Source: a virus
Reading direction: 5' to 3' (one strand)
IMG/VR virus record: IMGVR_UViG_3300047483_000493
Location: 1 to 40,747 of that record
Length of the DNA: 40,747 bases
Below, piece after piece: positions 6,845 through 15,920 of the stretch (within the stretch, counting starts at the first letter, position 1; each line of letters begins with the position of its first letter). The notes under the pieces were generated by a model. That model had not been told where the DNA came from, searched no databases, and was given only the letters and a program-made list of their open reading frames with translations. Made by a program: the position numbers and the translations under genes.

Positions 6845-9132
6845 TAGTTTACCTTTATTTTTAATTGTGTTCCACTTTTATTAACTGCATCTGTTGCTGA
6901 TATTGATGATAATCCCAATACACTACCCAATCCTATTTTTGGTAAAAATGTTATTTTATATTCTGTTGTCTTATCTAATAAAGTTGAACCATCGGTAATC
7001 AACGAACCTAAAGTTATATAATCACCTTTATCAGTTCCAAAATTTGTAGGATTACCTTTTGTAGTGAATTCTATTTTTTGGAATTCCAATGAAGTATTAT
7101 CATAGTTTAACTTAAATTGTGTTCCAACTAATTCTTGTTGTAATGGGTCTATTGATATGGTGACAACCAATTTACCACCAACGTTTTCACCCATAAGTGA
7201 TGCGTTAATTTGATTAGAAACTGAATTTACACTTAAACTCATCGTTTTCAAACTATTAGTTGAAATGACAGATGTAGTTTGTTGTGCTGAATGGGATAGA
7301 TTTACATCACCTAACCAAGTTACATTCATATTATAGGTGTTATTCATTCCACTCAATGTGAATGGGAATAAATTACGAGTTGAATTAAATTGAGTATTCC
7401 AATTAGATTTTGTAATAGCATCATAATCTGATTTACTATACAATTTCATCAAATAAGTTAATGCAGAATATTGTGTGAGAGGTTGAACACCTGTTAAATG
7501 TTGAAGAAGTTTATATGTGTCCGATTCATCAAACACACCATTACCATCCACATCTGCGTTCATATATTGTAGACCAGATGTAAATTCTAATCCACTTTGG
7601 TTTCCAAATAACCCACCATTTGCTAATTCCTTAAATGCAATGTAAACATCAGATACACCTACGATATTACTATATAATGTATTTAATTCTGTTTGTGAAT
7701 TTGGAATCAATTCGATACCATGTGGTTTATATGATTCAATTGGTGAAAATGTAAATTCTGCTCTTAATCCATATGCACCATTACCTGACCTAATAAACGA
7801 TGCAAATGATGAACCACTAAAATTAAATTGAGTTGAAGTATAAACATAAACTTCTGTCCAACCATTTGGGTCATATGAATTAAATGTTACAGGTCCGTTC
7901 CATAAATCAAATAATTGTAAACTACTAATCGTAGATGGATTTGATAAAATCCCATTTACTTCCCTACTATCAATTCCGATTCGATATCTTTGATTAATTA
8001 CATCATAATCATAAATTACACACCATTCCACTCCACCGGTTGTAGTTGTTGCTCTTACTCCACCATTTGATATTTTAGCAGTATCTAATAAACTTGTCAA
8101 ATCTACTTTACCTAATCCACTCAATTGTTTAGCAGTTCCATTTACTATATTCCAATTATTGTTAGTGTAGGTGTATCCTTTTGCTGAAAATTTAGTTTCA
8201 TCTACATTACCACCGAAATCAATATTGAATTTTGCAGATAAAACTTCTCCATTTGAATGAGATACACTATTGGTATAAAATTCCGTAAATGTTGCATCAT
8301 CTGGATTAGACCAAGTTCCGAATTCAACTACATATGCACAACTAAAATTATTTGGTAAATCATTCCATTGAGACCCACCTCCCCATTTTGTTACTGCATA
8401 ATCTTCATTACCACTATTATTTGGCTCACCACCTGCCCAATTATTATATTGACCTACTATATTTCCACTAAGTTGTCCGTTTGAGGTTTTTATTAAAGTT
8501 CCTGCTTCAGGACCTGCATCAATTCTCCATTGACCTTCGGTTAATTCATCAGTTAATGCAAACCAAATACTAGCTTGTGGGACGTTTGCATATATAAAAG
8601 CATCTTCCGAAGCAGATGTTATTGTTACCAAATATCCTTGCTGACCTTTGAATGTTTGTTGTGATGATAATAACTTTGCATTAGAATAAGTTGCTCCACT
8701 TGATATTGGTCTATAAAAGTGTCCATTAACACCATTGTAAAAATAACCAACAGGGTTTACAGTTGCTGCTATGGATAATTGAACACTTCCTACTACCGAA
8801 CCCGTATTTATCTTTAAAGATGATAATGCAGTGTTGATATTATCCATCGTACCAGATACCACTAAACGAGTTTTATTGCCATTTAAGGTAAATCCACTTG
8901 CTGCAGTTAAACCTGTTGTTGTATTTAATACGAATGTTGTACCTGAAGGTGGATTTACTAAACTGATTGATGCTAATAAAGTTGATGTTGAACTAAACCC
9001 ACTCAATACGAATCCACTTGCATCTTGTCCATTAGTGGATTGTGTAAATGATTTAGAGTCCGGAGCAGATACACTCTGTCCGAACCCTAAAAATGATGTT
9101 AATAATAATAATGTAACTAATATTTTTTTCAT
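6844..9132 (-). CDS. Secreted C-type lectin, dockerin-like and cohesin-like multidomain protein
   Basis: This protein has 762 residues. A signal peptide ends in FLGFGQ and a beta-rich domain covers about 20-130. Residues 135-273 are a C-type lectin fold: SASEDAFIY helix, then WAGGEPNNSGNEDYA with the EPN calcium/sugar motif at 236-238, then WND at 256-258 and CAYVVEF. EPN favours mannose-type sugars in known lectins. Few cysteines are present, so the usual disulfides are missing. Residues 526-548 (DVDGNGVFDESD plus helix) look like a calcium-binding dockerin repeat, and about 640-762 like a cohesin beta sandwich. The last third is paralogous to the 550-residue protein encoded just upstream. 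It probably binds glycans outside the cell. Confidence 0.7.
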   Translation of the reverse strand: MKKILVTLLLLTSFLGFGQSVSAPDSKSFTQSTNGQDASGFVLSGFSSTSTLLASISLVNPPSGTTFVLNTTTGLTAASGFTLNGNKTRLVVSGTMDNINTALSSLKINTGSVVGSVQLSIAATVNPVGYFYNGVNGHFYRPISSGATYSNAKLLSSQQTFKGQQGYLVTITSASEDAFIYANVPQASIWFALTDELTEGQWRIDAGPEAGTLIKTSNGQLSGNIVGQYNNWAGGEPNNSGNEDYAVTKWGGGSQWNDLPNNFSCAYVVEFGTWSNPDDATFTEFYTNSVSHSNGEVLSAKFNIDFGGNVDETKFSAKGYTYTNNNWNIVNGTAKQLSGLGKVDLTSLLDTAKISNGGVRATTTTGGVEWCVIYDYDVINQRYRIGIDSREVNGILSNPSTISSLQLFDLWNGPVTFNSYDPNGWTEVYVYTSTQFNFSGSSFASFIRSGNGAYGLRAEFTFSPIESYKPHGIELIPNSQTELNTLYSNIVGVSDVYIAFKELANGGLFGNQSGLEFTSGLQYMNADVDGNGVFDESDTYKLLQHLTGVQPLTQYSALTYLMKLYSKSDYDAITKSNWNTQFNSTRNLFPFTLSGMNNTYNMNVTWLGDVNLSHSAQQTTSVISTNSLKTMSLSVNSVSNQINASLMGENVGGKLVVTISIDPLQQELVGTQFKLNYDNTSLEFQKIEFTTKGNPTNFGTDKGDYITLGSLITDGSTLLDKTTEYKITFLPKIGLGSVLGLSSISATDAVNKSGTQLKIKVN

Positions 9133-9135
9133 ATC

Positions 9136-10788
9136 TTATTCAACTATTAAGTCAATTTTGTTACCCTTTGAATCTACTGCATCTGAAAGAACGAAGTAGA
9201 ATAATCCTGCAGTATTTGTTAAAGGTGTTTTTGGTGTAAAAATCAATTTGTAAGGAGTCCCTACTTTAATTCTTGCAGTTTTTAATTGGTCAATAGAACC
9301 AAACGTTAATCTACCATTTTCATGTGTAGAGAAATTAGTGATGGTATTACCTGTATCAAATATTACATTATCCAATGTTAATTTAGATTCATCATAATTC
9401 ATTACGACTTGTAAACCTGCTAATTCTGTTTTTGTTAATTTAGTAGTTAATACAACTTTACCACCTTCCAATGTAGATGATATACCCAATGTTGCTTTTT
9501 CAACTGCTAAAGTTTGATAAGCCATTGTTGTATTACTCATTGATTTGATTGAGTTTACTTGTTTACTACTCACTGCGTTTGTATATTGTCCAGCACTTAT
9601 TTTAGTTGCTATTACTGATGGGTCTGATGAATGTGACCAGTTCAAATCACCACCCCAAGCAAATACTGCATAAACTTCTTTAATTGGAGTATCAATCAAT
9701 ACTCTGTTTTTAACAATACCATCTAACCAATTTTGATTCAATAAACCACTATACCATCTTACTGATGTTGAAGTGTTAGTAGGAATCATTGCAGTTGATG
9801 ATACATCTTGTCCCATTATGTGTGCAAATAAAGCGTAAGAATCACCTTCACCGAATGCGTTATTATTAGTAGTTACTTTACCAATTTTCTTTTCCAATGT
9901 AGGTAAAGTAAAGTAGTTTCCAGTTCCACTAATATCAGTTTGTGAATGACCTAAGAATGCTTTGTATGCATCCGATACGGTTACAATATCATTCATCCAT
10001 GCTTTTTGGAATGCCGGTCCAACAAATACACCAACTGAATCTCCTACTTTAACTTGAGTTGTGAATAGTGCCTCACCACTACCATCCAATGGTAATTGTG
10101 CAATAGGTTGTTGAGACCAATCAATAGTGCCACTGCCATCTGATTTTAATCTCATCAATTGAACGTTATGATCTGTGATGTTATATCCTTGTGGAAATAA
10201 AACTTTTACTTTGAATTGAGATGTATTACCCGTTACGTTATTTAAAGATGATGAACCACCGCCATAAATAGTTCCCACATTCGAACCATCAATATCAGTA
10301 CCAGTTGCTAAATCTAATTTGAAAATATTGTTGTAAGTATTTTGGTCTTTTAGAATGTATTTTTGAGTAGCAATCAATCCACTAATAGATGCATCTGCAC
10401 GTTGAATAGTCAATTGACCAACATTCCAATCTACATTTGATTGATAATTCCACGGAGTTAACCCATACTGAACGTTCAAATCATTATCACTTGCACCACC
10501 ATTGAATATAAACTTATAGTTATTCCAACCAGTATAGAAAGTTTGAGTAGATGAACCCTGATTAAATGTAGTTGAAACATATGTCAACGCTTTGTTGTTA
10601 TATTGATATCTAAACCAAAGATAACGTGGATTCTTAATCACTTGTCCTTTTGATAATGTATATTTGACAGTGATGGTATCTCCAACTTTTAACCCAGTTG
10701 CAGGTGTTAAGGACTGACTAATAGTTAGTTGTCCAAATGATGTAAGTGATATTAAAAATATCCCCAAAAATGTTAATAGTTTTTTCAT
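9136..10788 (-). CDS. Secreted protein with cohesin-like domains, paralogue of the lectin-domain protein
   Basis: This 550-residue protein has a signal peptide ending in LTSFGQ. The N-terminal domain (about 20-135) starts TPATGLKVGDTITVKYTLS, resembling cohesin or immunoglobulin-like sandwiches. Two weak dockerin-like helices occur (VSDAYKAFLG about 271; GEGDSYALFAHIMG about 314). GGDLNWSHS near 380 matches LGDVNLSHS near 608 in the downstream 762-residue protein. The final 125 residues (GGKVVLTTKLTKTELAGLQVVMNYD onward) match its cohesin-like C-terminus. The two genes are therefore tandem paralogues with different N-terminal modules, and this one lacks the lectin domain. AAAGGA precedes the ATG. 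Cohesin-dockerin pairing between the two is a testable idea. Confidence 0.65.
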   Translation of the reverse strand: MKKLLTFLGIFLISLTSFGQLTISQSLTPATGLKVGDTITVKYTLSKGQVIKNPRYLWFRYQYNNKALTYVSTTFNQGSSTQTFYTGWNNYKFIFNGGASDNDLNVQYGLTPWNYQSNVDWNVGQLTIQRADASISGLIATQKYILKDQNTYNNIFKLDLATGTDIDGSNVGTIYGGGSSSLNNVTGNTSQFKVKVLFPQGYNITDHNVQLMRLKSDGSGTIDWSQQPIAQLPLDGSGEALFTTQVKVGDSVGVFVGPAFQKAWMNDIVTVSDAYKAFLGHSQTDISGTGNYFTLPTLEKKIGKVTTNNNAFGEGDSYALFAHIMGQDVSSTAMIPTNTSTSVRWYSGLLNQNWLDGIVKNRVLIDTPIKEVYAVFAWGGDLNWSHSSDPSVIATKISAGQYTNAVSSKQVNSIKSMSNTTMAYQTLAVEKATLGISSTLEGGKVVLTTKLTKTELAGLQVVMNYDESKLTLDNVIFDTGNTITNFSTHENGRLTFGSIDQLKTARIKVGTPYKLIFTPKTPLTNTAGLFYFVLSDAVDSKGNKIDLIVE

Positions 10789-11285
10789 TTTGTTAAATCC
10801 TTTACTATGCTTTCACATACTTTTTTAAGTGCTATACTTGCGGTTTGTTGATTAAACGAACCATCTTCTGCAACCACCAAAGTAGAAGTTGAAATTTCTT
10901 TACTTTGACCTTTCTGTATTGTCTTTTTTACAACTTTACCATTTCTTCGTAATTCACCAATAGCAATGATTTCAGTCAAAGACACATCATTGTGATAAAT
11001 ACCGATATTTTGACCGATATTTTTTACATCAAAAAATACTAAACGGATTGTTATTTCTTCCTCCGCATCGGGAGTTAATTGATAATCTAAATCTTGAAAT
11101 AATTCTTCTAAGATATTCTTTACACCCACTGCCATATTTCTTTGGCCAGCAAATGGTCCTAATCGAATTTCATTAGTTATTTCACCGATTTTAATTTTTT
11201 TGTCTTCTTGAGATGAATCTGATACAAATACTAATATTGTGCAGATACAAAAAATCTTAATTAAATTTAATAGACCGTATTTCAC
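10785..11285 (-). CDS. Exported protein of unknown family in the secretion block
   Basis: This protein has 166 residues and starts at GTG with a strong AGGAGG four bases upstream; no in-frame ATG precedes residue 50. A hydrophobic segment at about 8-22 (LIKIFCICTILVFVSDS) acts as a signal peptide or anchor. The body has IGEITNEIRLGPFAGQRNMAVGVKNILEELF, two central beta strands, and a C-terminal helix (SIALKKVCESIVKDLTK). The order of strand, helix, strand pair and final helix is reminiscent of small CsgG-related or LPS-assembly periplasmic proteins, but I cannot assign it. It is the first gene after the terminator at 11371-11402, so it probably leads the secretion and lysis operon. Confidence 0.5.
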   Translation of the reverse strand: MKYGLLNLIKIFCICTILVFVSDSSQEDKKIKIGEITNEIRLGPFAGQRNMAVGVKNILEELFQDLDYQLTPDAEEEITIRLVFFDVKNIGQNIGIYHNDVSLTEIIAIGELRRNGKVVKKTIQKGQSKEISTSTLVVAEDGSFNQQTASIALKKVCESIVKDLTK

Positions 11286-11370
11286 GTTACCTCCTGGTTT
11301 GGATTTAGGTAACCTTAATTTATGAAACTGATTTGTATAACATTTAAAATTTGTAAATATAAATACGAGA

Positions 11371-11402
11371 CTAAAAACAAAAAACTCACTATTAAGTGAG
11401 TT
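11371..11402 (-). terminator. Rho-independent terminator of the glycosyltransferase operon
   Basis: On the minus strand AACTCACT-TAAT-AGTGAGTT forms a perfect 8-base-pair stem with a four-base loop (11383-11402), followed at once by TTTTTGTTTTTAG. The stop codon of the glycosyltransferase gene lies in the loop. This is a textbook intrinsic terminator. It marks the boundary between the sugar operon and the downstream secretion block. Confidence 0.85.
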
Positions 11403-12285
11403 TATTGTATTCTTCTGTTAATTTGGAGGTAGCAATTTTTTTAAATTCATCCTTTCGATTGTAAATACTCATATGATTTATATAGTGTCCTTGATTTCGA
11501 TATCGATAATTTTCACAAACAACTATGTTTTTTAACTTAAATTGTTTGACAGGATTATTATCCAATCTCGAGATTTTTTCAGAAGCCCACATAATGTAAG
11601 TATCATCTGCAGGACCATAATGACCAAAGGATTCTGGTATACCGATTCGATTTAATAATTTAGCACTAATACACGTAAACCATCCTCCTGCGAATTTGTA
11701 AGTTGGTTGTTCTGGTATCGTATTTACAACCGATTCAACTGATACCTCGCCTTTAATTCCACTATCTTTATATGGATTATTAGTTAGATGATAATTTAAT
11801 GGTTTATCTAAAAATGATTCATTAACTAAACAATCCCACGTATCATCCCATAATTTTACAATTTCGGGAGTGATGATAGTATAATCATATTCAGATAAAG
11901 CTGATAAACTACTTACCATATAAGGTAAAGTTCGTTCATCGAATACAATATCACTATCTAACCAAATAAAATAATCAGCATCTTCATATCTTTCTAAGAC
12001 ATCTCTTTTATGTGAGATACATCCTTTAATTGTTTCACTTGCATTGAAAGTTTTACTACACCAATCCACATCAGTAGATAATTTTAACAATTTATCTAAA
12101 AAATATGATTTTGGTAATGATGATTTTTTCCAATCAATCATATCATCTGCTATAGTCATTGCCACATCGATTGTAAAATCAATTTTAGAATCTAATAAGA
12201 GAGATGATTTTTTTAATTGCAAAAGAATTTGCTCTAAATCATCAATCTCATGTGGTAATATAAATGTTGATAAAACTATATTCAT
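11392..12285 (-). CDS. GT-A fold glycosyltransferase
   Basis: This 297-residue protein starts with a nucleotide-binding strand and helix (MNIVLSTFILPHEIDDLEQIL). YFIWLDSDIVF at about residue 107 is the DxD-type metal and sugar-nucleotide motif. FAGGWFTCISAKLLNRIGIPE near 200 is the acceptor-side segment, followed by GHYGPADDTYIMWA, which holds an acidic pair typical of GT2-like enzymes. Its ATG overlaps the upstream stop (ATGA), so it is coupled to the operon. It is the last gene before the terminator. Donor and acceptor are unknown; host surface glycan, virion glycan and modified DNA base are all possible. Confidence 0.7.
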   Translation of the reverse strand: MNIVLSTFILPHEIDDLEQILLQLKKSSLLLDSKIDFTIDVAMTIADDMIDWKKSSLPKSYFLDKLLKLSTDVDWCSKTFNASETIKGCISHKRDVLERYEDADYFIWLDSDIVFDERTLPYMVSSLSALSEYDYTIITPEIVKLWDDTWDCLVNESFLDKPLNYHLTNNPYKDSGIKGEVSVESVVNTIPEQPTYKFAGGWFTCISAKLLNRIGIPESFGHYGPADDTYIMWASEKISRLDNNPVKQFKLKNIVVCENYRYRNQGHYINHMSIYNRKDEFKKIATSKLTEEYNKLT

Positions 12286-13073
12286 TTGTATTTTGTTTTT
12301 ATTAAGTTTTTAAGTGTATCATCCCTATCATACTGATGCACGATTGTAAATAATTCACCATTTGAAGTTTTTATCAAATCACCATCGATTGTAGCAAGTT
12401 CTTCACTACAAAGATGTTGTTTATCAAATCTAATTTTCAAATGTAATTGTGCAGCAAAACCTTCTTGTTGTTTTACAAACTGAACCTTATCTTTGAATTG
12501 ATGTAATCTCAATAATATATTATATGCTGCTTGGTCTGCTAATTGTCCTGGATTTGAAGTTGTTAATGACCATCTGTAAATATCGATGAATAAATCTTTA
12601 ATAGCATCTTTTTTACCAACAATCGTTCCTGCACAATAAATTTCTTCGTTCTTCAACCATTCCCATTCAATTGGAAATGATGTTCCTGCATTAATATGTG
12701 CCCAACTATCGTGATCAAAAATCAATGATTCAGAAAAAGCAAGGATATCACCTTTCATATTCTTATCTAACCATTCAGTTGGATTTTTTTGAAATACAAT
12801 ATCTTTCACATCACACCATATAATAACATCAGTTTGTAAAGATTGTAATAAAACATACATATCTCTAAATCTCTGAACTATTATATGTTGTTGTAATTCT
12901 GAACCATATAAACTCCATCCTTTACTTTTAAGATACTCAATCGTATCATTTGATATTTCATATACCAACATCAATTTCTCGCCGGTATATCCACTTTGTT
13001 CGATAGATTCTACAAATGGTTTTATATCTTCAATTCCGTATTTTGTTATACAACCTACTATTGTGTAATTCAT
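12282..13073 (-). CDS. Glycosyltransferase-like protein (GT-A fold)
   Basis: I place the start at the ATG at 13073 (263 residues, MNYTIVGCITKYG), where it overlaps the upstream stop as TAATG; the frame extends to 13094, but only through a TTG. The protein has an N-terminal strand, DVIIWCDVKDIVFQKNP at about residue 86-102 in the position of a DxD motif, and SWAHINAGTSFPIEWEW and EEIYCAGTIVGKKDAI as acceptor-side segments. LADQAAYNILLRL resembles the C-terminal helix of sugar transferases that act on glycan chains. It is one of six transferases in the operon. The substrate is unknown. Confidence 0.6.
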   Translation of the reverse strand: MNYTIVGCITKYGIEDIKPFVESIEQSGYTGEKLMLVYEISNDTIEYLKSKGWSLYGSELQQHIIVQRFRDMYVLLQSLQTDVIIWCDVKDIVFQKNPTEWLDKNMKGDILAFSESLIFDHDSWAHINAGTSFPIEWEWLKNEEIYCAGTIVGKKDAIKDLFIDIYRWSLTTSNPGQLADQAAYNILLRLHQFKDKVQFVKQQEGFAAQLHLKIRFDKQHLCSEELATIDGDLIKTSNGELFTIVHQYDRDDTLKNLIKTKYK

Positions 13074-13813
13074 TATTTTCCGTATTTTTTCCAATCGTTG
13101 TGTTTGAATAATCCTTCATTGTGTCCAACTTTGAAATCTTGTCTTGGCCACCAATATGCAATCTTTCTTTCCAAATCAATACCCTCACCCATAAATGGTT
13201 CGATTGCATCTAAATAAAATTGTTTTTTATATAAACAAGGATTGTTTGTCCAATTCCCATAACGAGATGTGGTGTAAAACATATCTTCACTTTTCTTAAT
13301 TTGTTCTGGAAACTCAATATCAGGTTCACACCAATGAACTGAATCTAATAGATGTGGTGATGTAAGTTCGTGCCAATCATCATAGTATTCTAATTCTCTA
13401 CCTTTATATTGAAATGAAAAATGTGGATGACCGGGTTCTCTTCTATGTCTTAAACGAACTACATCCAATCCCATTTCTAATGCCTGATAACTTTTCTGTA
13501 ATCTTAAAAATGTAGTTTCTTCGTTTTCGATTAGATTCCAATCATGCTCTAAAATAAGAACATAATCTGTTTGTGCATTTTCAGTTAAACGTTTGAATGC
13601 TTTACCAATTCCAATATTTTTTTGTAAACCAATACAATCAATACCAAAATGTGATGCAATTTTAATATCCTCCTCCGTTACTTCTTGAAAAAGAATAGTA
13701 ACATCGTTTACCATATCGAATAACCCATTGTGGTAATATGTTGTCAGAGTGTCTACCAGAACTTGACCTGAATGCCATGCAAGTATTCCTACACTAATTG
13801 GTAGTTTTTTCAT
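13073..13813 (-). CDS. Glycosyltransferase family 2-like protein
   Basis: This protein has 246 residues. It begins PISVGILAWHSGQVLVDTL, a family 2 opening, then LQKNIGIGKAFKRLTENAQTD at about 65-85 and YVLILEHDWNLIENEET with an acidic EHD in place of DxD. The remainder holds aromatic-rich acceptor-side sequence with many Trp, Tyr and His residues (DDWHELTSPHLLDSVHWCEPD). It overlaps the gene upstream by 20 bases and its stop codon overlaps the downstream start. There is no signal peptide or membrane helix, so it is cytoplasmic. The sugar and acceptor are unknown. Confidence 0.65.
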   Translation of the reverse strand: MKKLPISVGILAWHSGQVLVDTLTTYYHNGLFDMVNDVTILFQEVTEEDIKIASHFGIDCIGLQKNIGIGKAFKRLTENAQTDYVLILEHDWNLIENEETTFLRLQKSYQALEMGLDVVRLRHRREPGHPHFSFQYKGRELEYYDDWHELTSPHLLDSVHWCEPDIEFPEQIKKSEDMFYTTSRYGNWTNNPCLYKKQFYLDAIEPFMGEGIDLERKIAYWWPRQDFKVGHNEGLFKHNDWKKYGK

Positions 13814-14537
13814 AGTAATTTTTTATATGATTCCAAATTTGTCTTATAATATTTCTTTTGTTAGTATGTCCACCCATCTTAGGACCAGTAAAGTGCCAGA
13901 TATATGAATCATTTACAAACGAACCATCCTCATACTCATGCATGACCATATTATTCCAAATATATTCTAAATGATGAATTTCAGTTGGAAACAATTCATA
14001 TGCTATAATATTAACAGGAGTTTGTTCACAAGCATTTGGTCCTTGTGGTCCGATTTTGTAAAAGAATGACCAATAATCATAATACTTAGGCATCTGTTCT
14101 CTAATTGCTAAATATTTTTTCTTTGATAAAAATACAAATCCCGTATTAAAGTATTTATCTGCCGGAGTTTTTATATCAGGGTTAATTCTAATCCATTGTT
14201 GTAAATGACGATGTCCAGAAAATTCTCCACCTGCATCTGCTACAACACACATTTCATAATCTTTAGCAACTTCGAATATATTTGGGGTATCCCATCTAAC
14301 CATAGTATCTGCATCTACGATTAAAACTTTATCATATTCCAAATCAACTAAACGATTATCAAACCAGGGTTCAAAACATCCGTTTCCCCATGGCTCGAAA
14401 TCATATACTTTTTTTTCATTTGCAATAATCAATTCAATATTCCACTTATTGCAATACCATTTCCAGGATTCAATACATTCTGGTAATTGAGTATTAAATC
14501 CATTATACGCAGGTATAAAGATTATATTTTTACTCAT
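13794..14537 (-). CDS. Glycosyltransferase family 8-like protein
   Basis: The best start is the ATG at 14537 (247 residues, MSKNIIFIPAYNG), overlapping the upstream stop as ATGA; a longer reading to 14609 would need a TTG. DKVLIVDADTMVRWDTPNIF near residue 88 is a classic DxD segment. DKYFNTGFVFLSKKKY near 143 matches the NtGv(f/l)l block of family 8-type transferases. An aspartate- and tryptophan-rich C-terminus (DSYIWHFTGPKMGGH) resembles the HF.GP.KPW ending of that family. It probably retains a sugar-nucleotide donor; the acceptor is unknown. Confidence 0.72.
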   Translation of the reverse strand: MSKNIIFIPAYNGFNTQLPECIESWKWYCNKWNIELIIANEKKVYDFEPWGNGCFEPWFDNRLVDLEYDKVLIVDADTMVRWDTPNIFEVAKDYEMCVVADAGGEFSGHRHLQQWIRINPDIKTPADKYFNTGFVFLSKKKYLAIREQMPKYYDYWSFFYKIGPQGPNACEQTPVNIIAYELFPTEIHHLEYIWNNMVMHEYEDGSFVNDSYIWHFTGPKMGGHTNKRNIIRQIWNHIKNYYEKTTN

Positions 14538-15166
14538 CTCTGAATTGTTTCGTAATAATCGTTTTGTTTTTCCTGTCTTTGAATTTCTTTTGGATGGTAT
14601 AAACACCAATCTTCTTCAGTTGGGAAATTTGAAAATGTGGTGTAACCTGTGATGGTTTCGTGAACTTTATTCATCCACACAACGTCATCGGTTCTTTTGT
14701 AAATTCTCAATTGGTAATCGGGAAAATTTACCCAACCTTTTTCATTTACATTCCATCCCCATTTTTTAATGTGAGATTCGGTTAATCCTTCAACGGTATT
14801 GATACGTGGAACGAATACTACATCTACTGGGTTGGATTCTAATACTTGAGGTAAATACTCAATTAATGTCTGATGTGGAATTTCATCTGCATCAATTTGA
14901 AAAATATAATCCTTACTACAATGTGATTTTAGATTATTTTTAAAAGTTGCAAAATCATTATTAAGTGGAAATGAAATAAGTGTATGATTATCTTGCATCA
15001 TATCCATTACATTCAAATATTCTTTGACTTCTTGAGTAGCAGATGTTGAATCATATTGAATTACAACTTCATCTTCTGGTCTTATATGTAATTGTAAAAA
15101 GTTTAGTAATTTAACTATTTCTTCTAATTCATTACAAACCGTTATTGCGTAACTTATACTAATCAT
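14534..15166 (-). CDS. Glycosyltransferase family 2 (short)
   Basis: This 210-residue protein opens with ISISYAITVCNELEEIVKLLNFL, the family 2 nucleotide-binding start. EDEVVIQYDSTSATQEVKEYL is the second strand-helix unit, and YIFQIDADEIPHQTLIEYLP near residue 115 carries the DxD motif. The sequence then shortens, with HETITGY as the final recognisable segment. At 210 residues it is shorter than most family members and may be a minimal catalytic domain. It overlaps the SGNH gene upstream by 8 bases and the GT8-like gene downstream by 4. Confidence 0.75.
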   Translation of the reverse strand: MISISYAITVCNELEEIVKLLNFLQLHIRPEDEVVIQYDSTSATQEVKEYLNVMDMMQDNHTLISFPLNNDFATFKNNLKSHCSKDYIFQIDADEIPHQTLIEYLPQVLESNPVDVVFVPRINTVEGLTESHIKKWGWNVNEKGWVNFPDYQLRIYKRTDDVVWMNKVHETITGYTTFSNFPTEEDWCLYHPKEIQRQEKQNDYYETIQR

Positions 15167-15920
15167 TTTTTTTAATTTCTTTGTAAATACTATTTGCTAT
15201 TATGTGATGACCTTCTAAAATTAAATGATTATCACCTTTATTTAAATTCTTATCAGAAAAATAATTTTCAATAACCAACAACGGATGATTTTCACTCAAA
15301 TCATCGGTTGATGTGTATTCGTTTTCTTTATATTTTAAGGTTACAAAGTTTGAATATAATTTATGAGTTTTTAAAACTTCAACTGAATCTTTGGGGTATG
15401 CTATTATATAAACTAATACTCCATTTGATTCTAAAAAAGTTTTAAATTCATATAATTTATCATAGAAATAAGTGTATGAATCTTTAAGAATAGTATCATT
15501 ATCCAACCCAAGCACTTGTCTTTCATATTCCAACGTAGAATAATCAGTTTTTTCTAATATCTCACCCGATGGTAATTTAAATATAAATGGGTCTCTAGAA
15601 AATTCTGTAAGTTGAAATACGCAAATTTTATAATTTTCTAAATTAGAAGGATTGTTATAGAATTCAGTAGCAAAAGTTAATGATTCCATATTAGAACCAC
15701 CATTTCTTGATTTAGTAATATATTCAACTCCTAATTGGTTAGCCAATAAAGCAGGCCAACGATTTTGGTATATAAAATTTAATTGAGCATCATCTAATGT
15801 TTTAAGTGAATCTGGAAACTGAGGTCTATCCTGTTTCCATACCACCGAATCTAAACCTGAAAAGAATTGTAATGATTCTCCCCAAGTGAATGAACATCCT
15901 AATGCTAGTATATTATTCAT
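15159..15920 (-). CDS. SGNH hydrolase-like protein in the sugar operon
   Basis: This protein has 253 residues. ILALGCSFTWGESL is block I with the nucleophile serine in GCS rather than GDS. ITKSRNGGSNMESLTFA near residue 75 is the glycine/asparagine block, ICVFQLTEFSRDPF the third, and GDNHLILEGHHIIANSIY near the C-terminus holds the histidine block. The SRNGGSN block closely resembles SRAGGSP in the protein at 1351-2157. Placement between transferase genes, with 8-base overlaps on both sides, suggests that it adds or removes acyl groups on the same glycan. No signal peptide is visible. Confidence 0.65.
   Translation of the reverse strand: MNNILALGCSFTWGESLQFFSGLDSVVWKQDRPQFPDSLKTLDDAQLNFIYQNRWPALLANQLGVEYITKSRNGGSNMESLTFATEFYNNPSNLENYKICVFQLTEFSRDPFIFKLPSGEILEKTDYSTLEYERQVLGLDNDTILKDSYTYFYDKLYEFKTFLESNGVLVYIIAYPKDSVEVLKTHKLYSNFVTLKYKENEYTSTDDLSENHPLLVIENYFSDKNLNKGDNHLILEGHHIIANSIYKEIKKND

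Noticed and set aside
11359-11366. Plus-strand TATAAATA near the terminator
   Set aside because: It points towards plus-strand sequence with no supported gene.
13074-13094. Longer glycosyltransferase start
   Set aside because: It would use TTG; an ATG overlaps the upstream stop at 13073.
14538-14609. Longer GT8-like start
   Set aside because: It needs a TTG and a 76-base overlap; the ATG at 14537 gives the usual ATGA coupling.
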